DNA of 53,250 bases from positions 1 through 53,250 of the forward strand of contig WFSG01000001.1 of the NCBI GenBank assembly GCA_015486075.1, in the 5' to 3' direction. The first letter of the stretch is position 1, and each line of letters starts with the position of its first letter. The notes below the pieces were generated by a model, which ran no database searches, was not told the origin of the DNA, and saw only the letters and a list, made by a program, of their open reading frames with translations. Of this stretch, positions 45,901-52,845 are shown piece after piece. Origin of the DNA: Deltaproteobacteria bacterium. Its GTDB lineage: Bacteria > Desulfobacterota > Desulfomonilia > UBA1062. The position numbers and the translations under genes were made by a program.

Positions 45901-45987
45901 GCCATAGGGGGCCTTATCGTGGGTACCATACTAACGCTCGTATACGTGCCCATGTTTGCCTACACCGTTGACACCAAGAATACTTAA
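42925..45987 (+). CDS. RND efflux pump inner-membrane transporter (2)
   Basis: A 1020-residue RND pump. TM1 is LYSIITGLFVMGIFGLITM; the TM4 proton-relay pair is in ALGMLVDDAVVVLENI; the second half mirrors the first (GLGVILLLMALIAIYRS, LVGIMLLFGIIIKNSVLLIDF). The DD pair places it nearer to hydrophobe exporters than to metal pumps. AAGGAG precedes the ATG. It is the last gene of the TSUP-OMF-MFP-RND operon. It is only distantly like the pump at 19695-22730, so this is not a recent duplication. Confidence 0.93.
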   Translation: MFDFFYKRPYLLYSIITGLFVMGIFGLITMPKNLFPDSDRPTVVVITEVPGATPNVVASTVSKPIEQELSTISLVREVSSTNITGMSVVTAEFEYRKGLDAAAVDVNNSINKVRAKLPRYVHPSIYTSGSFTLPVDVFAMSPASKGIDLSDIRKIAESDVKPALLRDPEIGNVEVFGGYQGAITINIDPYKAKASGITLNRIINLISGINRDIPLGFAKAKDKYYSITYYGERDSVSKLRELTMAPNVKLGDIATVRWEYKKRFSAYLGNGRPAIAISVQRAPGGSVLDTSKAARKIIRGLKERYKNIRFELTDTQRIVIDTANRNMLDALRDAIIFTLIVILIFLGNIRAMTAALVSIPMVFFSTMAITWIMGGELNIVIYTAIILALGMLVDDAVVVLENIERHLSSLKQDLNTAVVQGTKEVIAPVFAGTIATISIMFPLLFVGDFPQKIFRPLVETLIIALIASYFLSITFIPSFSAYLYRKGAKKSRVEQWLESLYQRSFGRLIKPYVSILEYSAGKNAILRKTVMTLAVVLLFFLSLRGIMPVIGRDLMPPMDTGIIMAHVKFSSNETVDEVLKRIRPFTKWLHTQKEVVMSSISFGSEPGVLSLGKGSLPTEATMSINCVDRFKRKKSIWQIEDEIRHHLMQLRDTKAVDVYDFGATAISSIKAPIDVRLMAEDYNILPGVANEVARQLEKVKGLKSINTSWDKDLTEVRIDIDPNRALEYGLTPAQIAYQMPLKGYPVTLSSNLVSMQTQFVRLYFTHPYAESIDSLRLIPIQTPRGPVPLTALASIHYGLTSAKVERDNMLYSIDVNAYRARRPVSILTSDTNNVLKKVDTSGVVLSQEGDIKQLKDSFSRMIKGTGLGVILLLMALIAIYRSVRMAIVMILVLPLSMIGAAWAMLIFHKPSCMPSLVGIMLLFGIIIKNSVLLIDFYQEFRKKADPFEAAKESVRIRFRPVFMTAFGTIAGMIPIALEWAVGLERLSPLADVAIGGLIVGTILTLVYVPMFAYTVDTKNT

Positions 45988-46055
45988 GCATGCACCATAA
46001 AAGAATTAATCAGGGTAGCTAAGGATACTATAATTATATGAAAAATATCATTGGA

Positions 46056-46390
46056 TATCGGGTTTAAGGTATAAGGTAAAAGAGCTGTCAGCTTACATTA
46101 GCTCTCAGCCTTAAGGTTACTTACTCGGCACCCGATATTTCTGTCTTCAAAGTGTTACCCATGCCCTGACCTATCGACCCTATACCTTACACCTTACATT
46201 TGTTTTACTCTGTGCCTTGCCTTGTACCTTATACCTTGCACCATGTCCTTAAACTTTGTGTCTCTGCGCTTTTTTCTTTTACCCAGCACCTGGAACCCGA
46301 TACCTGAGACCTACACCTCTTACCTTACACCTTACACCTTAAACCTTGTACCTTATACCCTACACCTTTGTGCCTTACGTCTTAAGCATA
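46056..46390 (-). repeat. GGTNNNR heptad element, copy 6 (long form)
   Basis: On the minus strand, starting a few bases after the porin stop, units GGCACAAA, GGTGTAG, GGTATAA, GGTACAA, GGTTTAA and GGTGTAA lead to the central block (46255-46311). A second heptad run follows (GGTGCAA, GGTATAA, GGTACAA). The distal module contains ACACTTTGAAGACAGA near 46141-46156, and GAGAGCTAATG near 46096-46106. A short plus-strand GGTTTAA-GGTATAA run lies at the outer left end (46062-46075), so both ends carry heptads in opposite sense. It fills the gap between convergent RND and porin genes (45988-46393). Confidence 0.9.
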
Positions 46391-46393
46391 CAT

Positions 46394-47782
46394 TCACATC
46401 AACCCGGTGGAGAATTTGTATTCCCACTGTAAGAACAGCCAGTTTGCCTGCTCTGCAGATACCATTCTCTTGGTAAACTCGTCTGGCCAGAAGTGACCAA
46501 AGCCTAACTGTACCTGAGCAGTATCTGTGTAATCGAACCTGGCGACAATATCGAATTCCTTGCCCACGTCGTCCCCAGCAAGGCCTGTCTTGTCCCTGTA
46601 TGCCTTTGCGTTAAGGGACCAACCGTCTCTCTTTTCAGCGAGCCAGAACTTGTGGAATTCTGCTTTTACATACGACCTCTCGCTTGGTCTAAGCTTAAGA
46701 TTTATCTGTGCATCCTCTATGTTCTGCCAGCGGAAAAGGTTCATCCTGCCGTACATCTTGTCCCTTGCACCGAACGCGCCATCGAACCTGCCATGATCAT
46801 GGTCATAAGGGTTGGAATCACCCGAGGCATAGCTATACTCGAAGCTTATCCCCGGGGACATAATAACATTCTTTATTGTGTACCCCAAGAGCATATGGTA
46901 GGCATAGGCCTTTATATCATCATCTGCATAGTCACCGAACTGCCTTACATATGTAAAGTCCCAATCAAGACCCATTAGATCTTTCTTGTATGCCCGGAAG
47001 CCCACATACCATGAATCGAGGCTGCCATACAAACCATCTTCCCCCTTGTACCTCCTATGATTGTCCCTCTTTGTCATGAAGAAGGGCTCAAGGGCTATAC
47101 CACACATGTTTTCAGGCAGGTCTACGTGAGAATACATGCCAAGAGACTCGTAAAAATGGCGATGTTTCAAGCTGAATTCATCGGGGTTGTGTATCATGGT
47201 CCTGCCATAGTACACGTCTACGAAACCATGGTTAAACTTGTAAGAAGTCCTTATGGCATCCCAGATCCACCTCCCGGTATTACCCCACTCTCCTGGACCG
47301 AACACCCTTTTATCACCAAAGAATATCCTCTGCCTGCCGGCCTTGAGTGTCAAGGGCAGATCAAAAACCCCCTTTGTTTCTATATATGCCTTCCATATCT
47401 CCCACCTGTCCTTGTAAGGGTTGTTCTCATCGCCCAGAGTCGAATTGTAGAACGCGCTGTCTGGTATGGCCAGATCCCATGCCTCGGCATCCTGCATCCA
47501 TAGTGCAAGGTGAGTTGTATAGCTTGGCAGGTAGTCGAACCCGGCTCTGAAGCGTCCAAGCAGGAATGCATCGTCGTTTGAAGAACCCTGCGGCGGGTTA
47601 TCCCCGTAATACTTCATGTTGAAATCGTCCTGGAACTCGTATCGAAATCGCAAATCAGTACCGAACCTTAGGCTGGCATCCTTAGCATGTGCAATGCTAC
47701 AAAAAAGGATAGAGGCCAAAGATAAGATTACAACTGTTAGAGACAGCCTGAAAAAATCCCGCATTCTAAAACATATACACAT
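46394..47782 (-). CDS. outer-membrane porin, alginate-export (AlgE-like) type
   Basis: A 462-residue beta-barrel protein. From the ATG at 47782 a signal peptide (LSLTVVILSLASILF, cleavage near SIAHA) is followed by alternating aromatic strands: LRFGTDLRFRYEFQDDF, LTLKAGRQRIFFGDKRVFGPGEWGN, and a C-terminal barrel strand. The RQRIFFGDKR-GPGEWGNTGR segment is typical of the alginate-export porin family, which despite its name includes general anaerobe porins. GGGAGGG lies 4 nt before this ATG; the ATG at 47797 lies upstream of that site and lacks one. It is divergent from the ferredoxin-AOR operon. Confidence 0.83.
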   Translation of the reverse strand: MCICFRMRDFFRLSLTVVILSLASILFCSIAHAKDASLRFGTDLRFRYEFQDDFNMKYYGDNPPQGSSNDDAFLLGRFRAGFDYLPSYTTHLALWMQDAEAWDLAIPDSAFYNSTLGDENNPYKDRWEIWKAYIETKGVFDLPLTLKAGRQRIFFGDKRVFGPGEWGNTGRWIWDAIRTSYKFNHGFVDVYYGRTMIHNPDEFSLKHRHFYESLGMYSHVDLPENMCGIALEPFFMTKRDNHRRYKGEDGLYGSLDSWYVGFRAYKKDLMGLDWDFTYVRQFGDYADDDIKAYAYHMLLGYTIKNVIMSPGISFEYSYASGDSNPYDHDHGRFDGAFGARDKMYGRMNLFRWQNIEDAQINLKLRPSERSYVKAEFHKFWLAEKRDGWSLNAKAYRDKTGLAGDDVGKEFDIVARFDYTDTAQVQLGFGHFWPDEFTKRMVSAEQANWLFLQWEYKFSTGLM

Positions 47783-47842
47783 ACGGCCCTCCCACATATT
47801 AAATTAATCTCTTCAAATATAACCATAATCACTACAAGAAAC

Positions 47843-47858
47843 ATTGATGTATGTCAAC
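47843..47858. promoter_or_regulatory. candidate Crp/Fnr-family site between porin and ferredoxin-AOR operon
   Basis: ATTGATGTATGTCAAC contains TTGAT-N4-GTCAA, nine of ten bases of the FNR half-site consensus, and keeps the TTGA...TCAA frame of the HcpR-type site at 39591-39606. It lies about 140 nt before the ferredoxin ATG and 61 nt before the porin ATG. A coincidental match is possible. Confidence 0.4.
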
Positions 47859-47997
47859 ATATTATGTCTCAATAAACATACATAGCTAGGGTATGGCATC
47901 CGTCTCTGGAAAAAAGACCTTTTGATATTTAAGGAAAGTATGGTAAAATTTTTCCAGAAGTGCAACTTGTCGTGTAATTCAGTTACTAGGGGGCATT

Positions 47998-48234
47998 ATG
48001 AAGAGGTTCTTGATAGAGGTCAGGCCAGAGCTTTGCACAGGTTGTCTTAGGTGTGAGCTTGCCTGTTCCGAGGTCTATACAGGTGCGTTCAACCCATCTG
48101 CAGCAAGGATCAAGGTGCAGGTGTCAGACAATGAATGTTCCATATCCTTTACCGAGGACTGTACTTACTGTGGCATCTGCGTAGACCACTGTTTTTACGA
48201 TGCATTGAAAAAGAGACTGGAGGAGAAAGCATGA
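47998..48234 (+). CDS. 2[4Fe-4S] ferredoxin-type electron-transfer subunit
   Basis: A 78-residue protein with two cluster motifs: C13-x2-C16-x2-C19-x3-C23 and C55-x2-C58-x2-C61-x3-C65, plus an extra C47. The spacing between the motifs is longer than in clostridial ferredoxins and resembles the small iron-sulfur subunits that accompany AOR-type enzymes. AGGGGG lies 4 nt before the ATG. Its stop overlaps the AOR-family gene (ATGA), so it is most likely the dedicated electron acceptor or donor of that enzyme. Confidence 0.92.
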   Translation: MKRFLIEVRPELCTGCLRCELACSEVYTGAFNPSAARIKVQVSDNECSISFTEDCTYCGICVDHCFYDALKKRLEEKA

Positions 48235-50084
48235 AGCTCGGAGGCTTTGCAGGAAGGATCCTTATCGTTAACCTGTCTACTGGTGAGACAAGGTATGAGC
48301 CATTGGATTATGGACTTGCAGAGAAATTTCTGGGTGGACTCGGTGTTAGCCTAAAACTGTATTATGACATAGTAAAGCCGGGCGTACCCCCTCTTTCCCC
48401 GGAGAACCCTGTTGTCCTTGGCACTGGGCCACTCGTTGGTACAGACCTCCCTGCAACGTCACGCGTGTACGCAATAACCAAGCTACCCCAGAGCAAGGCG
48501 GTTGCATGGTGCGGCGGCGGCGGGATGAACTTTGGTTGCATGTTGAAAAATGCAGGCTACGATAACGTGATAATAGAGGGCAGATCTGAAAAGCCCGTCA
48601 TCCTCAAGATATTCGACGACGAGGTAGAGATCCTCGATGCAGGCGACTTCTGGGGTAAGGGTGTGAAGGATACGTGCAGCCGTCTGTGGGACACATATGG
48701 CAGGCCCACTGGCATAATAACAATAGGACAGGCAGGCGAAAACAAGGTTATATTTTCCATGGCATACATAGAGGGCGCTGCCACCATGGGTAGGGGTGGC
48801 CTTGGCGCTGTCTTGGGCTCAAAAAACCTTAAGGCCATCATAGTAAAGGGATCAAAGGGCATACAGGTGGCGGACAGAAAAAGGTATAGGTCTGTTAGGG
48901 ATAGGTTACTTAAGACCATGCGCGAGTACCCTTACCTAAAGGAGTGGCAAGAGCTAGGGCTAATGAAATCCTTGCCTTTCTTTCCCATGGACCTTTACAA
49001 AAAGGTAAAGAAAAGGAGGCTAGCATGCGTGTCATGTCCCATAGGAGACAAGGACGTGATCGAGATAAAGGACGGTCCTTTGAAGGGCACCGTCATACGC
49101 TCCACTTCAATGATAAACCTTATAACACCCATGGTATATGGTCTCAAAGACTACAGGGAGGCGATAAAATGCGTTTCCATACTTGATGACTTTGGGATGG
49201 ACATGTTTGAATTCTTCGGTGTGTTGAGCTTCACAAAGGACCTCATAGAACAGGGTGTAATCGCGCCAGAACAGGCTCAGGACAAGATCAAGGTCGACTC
49301 CCTTGAATCCGTTGAGATATGGGCAAAAAAGGTGTGTTTCAGACAAGGTTTGGGCGATCTCCTTGCAGGTGGTTTTAACGCTATATTGGATACATTCGGT
49401 GACATGGCAAGGCCCCATGCACCCTACATCATAAGGGGCATGCTGCCCTACACTGGGCCACGGGGGCCCTTACCCTGGGAACTATTCGGCACAATGGAGT
49501 TAGGCCAATCACTCGACCCCAGGGGTCCACACGTAGGCGCATCTGGCTCTCCTACCTACTTTGCAAGAAGACCACTAGACCAGTTCCCGCGTCACCTAAG
49601 GAGGATGGGCGCACCCGAAGAAGCCATAGAAAGGATCTTACCCTCGCTGGGTTCACCAGAAGACGAGGAGTCCCTCAAGGTAGGTAGGCTCCTTACGTAC
49701 TCGCATAACTGGTTCAGCGCCCTTGGTTCCCTGGGTATATGTGCAAGGGCGCAGATAAACCGGTTCTACAACGCAGAGACTTGCTCCGAGGCCTACTCGT
49801 CGGTTACAGGTATAGAGACCACTAAAGAAGAGCTAATGATGAAGGCGGAGAGGGTCTGGAACCTCTTGAGAATAGCCAATGTAAGGGAAGGCTTTGCCAG
49901 GAAAGACGATACCTTACCTGACAAGTGGTTCGAAGCACCTCCATTCAAAAACTACGTGACCATGAAACCCATAACTAGACAGGATGCCGAACGCATGCTA
50001 GAAGACTACTACGATGAAAGGGGCTGGGACAAAAGAACTGGTATCCCAACAAAAGAAAAACTAGCGAAGCTCGGCCTGGAATAG
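48231..50084 (+). CDS. AOR-family tungsten/molybdenum oxidoreductase with altered Fe-S ligand set
   Basis: A 617-residue AOR-family protein: GFAGRILIVNLSTGETRYEP, GTGPLVGTDLPATSR and GRGGLGAVLGSKNLKAI are the pterin-domain landmarks. The [4Fe-4S] binding motif reads C266-x2-C269-x3-D273 (CVSCPIGD), so the third cysteine is Asp; the fourth is present as C504 (GSLGIC). The region where AOR has a glycine-rich loop reads AWCGGGGMNFGCMLK, with two extra cysteines. It forms an operon with the ferredoxin just upstream and could be an aldehyde oxidoreductase or a relative of BamB-type enzymes. The product end DYYDERGWD-KRTGIP is typical of the family. The two AORs in the window are clearly different subfamilies. 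Confidence 0.9.
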   Translation: MKLGGFAGRILIVNLSTGETRYEPLDYGLAEKFLGGLGVSLKLYYDIVKPGVPPLSPENPVVLGTGPLVGTDLPATSRVYAITKLPQSKAVAWCGGGGMNFGCMLKNAGYDNVIIEGRSEKPVILKIFDDEVEILDAGDFWGKGVKDTCSRLWDTYGRPTGIITIGQAGENKVIFSMAYIEGAATMGRGGLGAVLGSKNLKAIIVKGSKGIQVADRKRYRSVRDRLLKTMREYPYLKEWQELGLMKSLPFFPMDLYKKVKKRRLACVSCPIGDKDVIEIKDGPLKGTVIRSTSMINLITPMVYGLKDYREAIKCVSILDDFGMDMFEFFGVLSFTKDLIEQGVIAPEQAQDKIKVDSLESVEIWAKKVCFRQGLGDLLAGGFNAILDTFGDMARPHAPYIIRGMLPYTGPRGPLPWELFGTMELGQSLDPRGPHVGASGSPTYFARRPLDQFPRHLRRMGAPEEAIERILPSLGSPEDEESLKVGRLLTYSHNWFSALGSLGICARAQINRFYNAETCSEAYSSVTGIETTKEELMMKAERVWNLLRIANVREGFARKDDTLPDKWFEAPPFKNYVTMKPITRQDAERMLEDYYDERGWDKRTGIPTKEKLAKLGLE

Positions 50085-50169
50085 AGACACACTGTTTGCT
50101 TTCGTACATAGGCCATTCCATTACCCGGCAAAATAATGTATACCACTGTGAAAAAGCCAGGAGACAAGA

Positions 50170-50889
50170 ATGAGTACAAGGCCTAAGGTGTCCGTTATAA
50201 TACCCGTAAAGGACGAGGAAGATAACATCTTCCCACTGATAGACGAGATAACAGATGTCATGGGGTCAAACCCTAAAGAGCTGGAGATACTCTTTGTCGA
50301 CGATGGTTCCGGGGATTCCACACTGGAACGCATCAAGCAGAGGGCAGAGAACCTACCAACAGTACACTGGATATCCTTTGATAGAAATCACGGGCAGACA
50401 GCTGCCTTTGATGCAGGCCTGAGGGAAGCAAGGGGTGAGATACTCGTGATGATGGATGGCGACCTACAGAACGATCCGGGTGATATACCAAGCCTGTTAG
50501 AGGGTCTCGACAGCGCGGACATGGTTGGTGGTTATCGTGTCAACAGAAAAGACAACATCATCCGGCTTATATCTAGCAAGATAGCAAATACCATACGCAA
50601 CTGGGCAACCCACGAGGACATAATAGACGTGGGTTGCTCGCTCAGGGCCATGAAAAGGGAGTGCATAGAAAACGTGAAACTTTTCGAAGGCATGCACCGA
50701 TTTTTTCCAACGCTTGTAAAGCTGGAGGGTTTTCGTACAGCGCAGATACCTGTTAACCACCGACCCCGCAAGTATGGCAAGGCCAAGTACGGAATTTCTA
50801 ACCGCATGTTTAAGGCACTAGTGGACCTGTTCGCGGTTGTATGGATGCAGCATCGCTACATTCATTACGTCATAAGGGAAAGGGGCTAA
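50170..50889 (+). CDS. GT2-family glycosyltransferase (polyprenyl-phosphate sugar type)
   Basis: A 239-residue GT-A fold enzyme. It starts with VSVIIPVKDEEDNI and contains VDDGSGD (nucleotide-binding Asp) and MDGDLQNDP (metal-binding DxD-type), then RPRKYGKAKYGISNRM near the C-terminus. It resembles dolichyl- and undecaprenyl-phosphate mannose/aminoarabinose synthases but lacks the two C-terminal membrane helices of the longer forms. AGGAG precedes the ATG. It is followed after 1 nt by the Lab_N gene, so it should supply a lipid-linked sugar to the glycosyltransferase downstream. Confidence 0.88.
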   Translation: MSTRPKVSVIIPVKDEEDNIFPLIDEITDVMGSNPKELEILFVDDGSGDSTLERIKQRAENLPTVHWISFDRNHGQTAAFDAGLREARGEILVMMDGDLQNDPGDIPSLLEGLDSADMVGGYRVNRKDNIIRLISSKIANTIRNWATHEDIIDVGCSLRAMKRECIENVKLFEGMHRFFPTLVKLEGFRTAQIPVNHRPRKYGKAKYGISNRMFKALVDLFAVVWMQHRYIHYVIRERG

Positions 50890-50890
50890 T

Positions 50891-51166
50891 ATGAGCAAGT
50901 TCTGGCTGGTATTTGGTTTCGTTGGACAGGCTGTCTTCAGTGCAAGGTTCCTGGTGCAGTGGCTAGCATCAGAAAAGGCAAAGAAAAGTGTTATACCCGT
51001 TGCATTCTGGTGGCTTAGCTTATGCGGAGCAGCAATACTACTCACCTATGCCATTTACCGAAAAGACCCTGTCTTTATCTTGGGCCAGTCAACGGGCTTT
51101 CTCATATACTCGAGAAACCTATACTTCATATTCAGGGACAAGACTAGAGAGAGACTGGAGGCGTAA
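50891..51166 (+). CDS. small Lab_N-domain membrane protein
   Basis: A 91-residue protein with about three membrane segments, matching the lipid-A-disaccharide-synthase N-terminal (Lab_N) domain: GFVGQAVFSARFLVQWLASE, then VPVAFWWLS-type helix and GQSTGFLIYSRNLYFI. Stand-alone versions commonly sit between a GT2 and a membrane glycosyltransferase. As I recall, the domain is grouped with PQ-loop/SemiSWEET-like proteins, so a role in moving or handling the lipid-linked sugar is possible but unproven. AAGGGG precedes the ATG. Its stop codon is followed at once by a heptad element. Confidence 0.85.
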   Translation: MSKFWLVFGFVGQAVFSARFLVQWLASEKAKKSVIPVAFWWLSLCGAAILLTYAIYRKDPVFILGQSTGFLIYSRNLYFIFRDKTRERLEA

Positions 51167-51168
51167 AA

Positions 51169-51300
51169 ATAAGGTATAAGGTTTAAGGTGCAAAGTAAGA
51201 GATATAGGTCTCAGGTATCGGGTTCCAGGTGCCGGGTAAAAAAAAGAAAAAAGCACAGAGATACAAAGTAAAACAGGTGTAAGGTACAGGGTATAAGGCT
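51169..51300 (+). repeat. GGTNNNR heptad element, copy 7
   Basis: Plus-strand units GGTATAA, GGTTTAA, GGTGCAA begin 8 nt after the Lab_N stop. The central block follows at 51207-51269 (GGTCTCA, GGTATCG, GGTTCCA, GGTGCCG, GGTAAAA, purine run, CACAGAGATACAAAG), then GGTGTAA, GGTACAG, GGTATAA. The distal module is absent or degenerate (51300-51350). It separates the Lab_N and ArnT-like genes, which would otherwise form one operon. Confidence 0.88.
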
Positions 51301-51372
51301 AAATAAGGACATTACTTGCTATTAGCCTTGCATTCCTTATCCTGTATGCCTTAAGTTGCTATAAAGATCTGC

Positions 51373-52833
51373 GTGAACTTGAAAACGTTGAAAGAGAAAT
51401 TGGGTAATACACCTGACTGGCTCAGGATTTTAATCCTGGGACTCGTGCTAATGCTCCCCACGCTGGGAATAAGGCCACTGTGGCTACCTGACGAAGGTAG
51501 GTATGCAGAGGTCGCAAGGGAGATGATTGTAACTGGAGACTGGATAACCCCGCACCTGAACTTCTCTCCGCATTTTACAAAGCCACCGCTTACCTATTGG
51601 CTTACAGCGATATCGCTTATGGCCTTTGGGAAAAACGCATTTGCAGCACGGCTTATAAGTGCTCTTAGCCTTATAGGAACAGCAATTGTCACATATCTAC
51701 TTGCAATAGAGCTTGGCAGAAAGAGGTCTGCCCTTGTTGCCGGCATTATACTTCTTACGTCCCTCATGCCATTTTTTGCTGGGAACCTAATCACCACCGA
51801 CATGCTACTTACGTTCTGGGAGACCCTGGGTATATACCTCATGTGGAGGTGGTACAACCAAGGAGTGGATGCAGGCAAAATATACCTGTACGGTTCATAC
51901 GCTGCCCTGGGCCTTGCATTCCTCACAAAGGGTCCTGTAGGAGTGCTGGTGCCCCTTATGGCATTTGCTGGCTACTGCATATACGTAAAGGACTGGTCTA
52001 TACTAAAACGGAGCCTTACAAGGTGGTCCATACTTGTATTCTCACTCATTGCATTCCCATGGTTCATAGCTATTGTCACAATTCACAAAGGTCTCCTGGG
52101 GTATTTGCTAGGCAACGAGGTGGTGGGACGTGCATTTACCAATATTCACCATAGGAACAATACATTCTTGATATACCCTGTTGTTCTAACCCTAGGATTT
52201 CTTCCATGGGCTGTATTCCTGCCCTCTGCCTTGAAAAGGGCATTTCCACTGGCAAGGTTAAAGGATCGTACAATAAGGCCTGACAATGCATTCCTGATGA
52301 GCTGGATCCTTTTACCCCTTGTCTTCTTCTGCATTGTAAAGTCGAGGCTAGCGCTTTATGTCCTTGACCTGTTCGTTCCTATGGCCATAATCACCGCAGG
52401 CCACCTAGTGCCAGAAGATAAAAGCACCCCTGTCAGCGGAAAGATCTCATTAAAGAAACCAGGCATCTATAGGCTTGCATCACTAATGGTAGTTGCCCTG
52501 CTTTGCCTCAATGTCTTTGCAACACACTTTCCGTCTTCACAGAACCTCTACCCCGTAGTGAGGGCAATCAGGTCAAAGGCCGATGGCCAAGACTACAGGG
52601 TTTATTCAAACCGGAGGCATATATACACGATCGACTTCTATCTGGACAAGAAAGTAAATTATGTTATCGATTTCACGCCCTTTCTAAAAGATAAGAAACC
52701 ATGCTTTATAGTGCTTAACATGCACTCCAGGAATGCTGACCCACCGCGAGTCATCTCAGAGAACTCCGAGTTCGTAACTAACTACTTTGAATACTGGGTC
52801 TTTTACAGGCCAGGGACAGGGGGCACTAGCTAG
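51373..52833 (+). CDS. ArnT/PMT-like integral membrane glycosyltransferase
   Basis: A 486-residue protein with about ten to eleven membrane helices and a C-terminal soluble tail. The first periplasmic loop carries LPDEGRYAEVAREM, the acidic motif of GT-C enzymes of the ArnT/PMT type (donor lipid-linked sugar). HFTKPPLTYWL and LTKGPVGVLVPL are further family motifs. It likely transfers a sugar from undecaprenyl phosphate to lipid A or another envelope acceptor, completing the GT2-Lab_N pathway. The start appears to be GTG at 51373; no clear ribosome-binding site precedes it. Confidence 0.87.
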   Translation: MNLKTLKEKLGNTPDWLRILILGLVLMLPTLGIRPLWLPDEGRYAEVAREMIVTGDWITPHLNFSPHFTKPPLTYWLTAISLMAFGKNAFAARLISALSLIGTAIVTYLLAIELGRKRSALVAGIILLTSLMPFFAGNLITTDMLLTFWETLGIYLMWRWYNQGVDAGKIYLYGSYAALGLAFLTKGPVGVLVPLMAFAGYCIYVKDWSILKRSLTRWSILVFSLIAFPWFIAIVTIHKGLLGYLLGNEVVGRAFTNIHHRNNTFLIYPVVLTLGFLPWAVFLPSALKRAFPLARLKDRTIRPDNAFLMSWILLPLVFFCIVKSRLALYVLDLFVPMAIITAGHLVPEDKSTPVSGKISLKKPGIYRLASLMVVALLCLNVFATHFPSSQNLYPVVRAIRSKADGQDYRVYSNRRHIYTIDFYLDKKVNYVIDFTPFLKDKKPCFIVLNMHSRNADPPRVISENSEFVTNYFEYWVFYRPGTGGTS

Positions 52834-52845
52834 GTAAAGAAACTA

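Noticed and set aside
46222-46476. Short open frames through the heptad elements (also near 36631-36921 and 52972-53202)
   Set aside because: Their translations are low-complexity YLIPCTL/LAPYT-type strings that simply reflect the 7-nt repeat in three phases; they lack ribosome-binding sites and are not conserved as proteins between copies.
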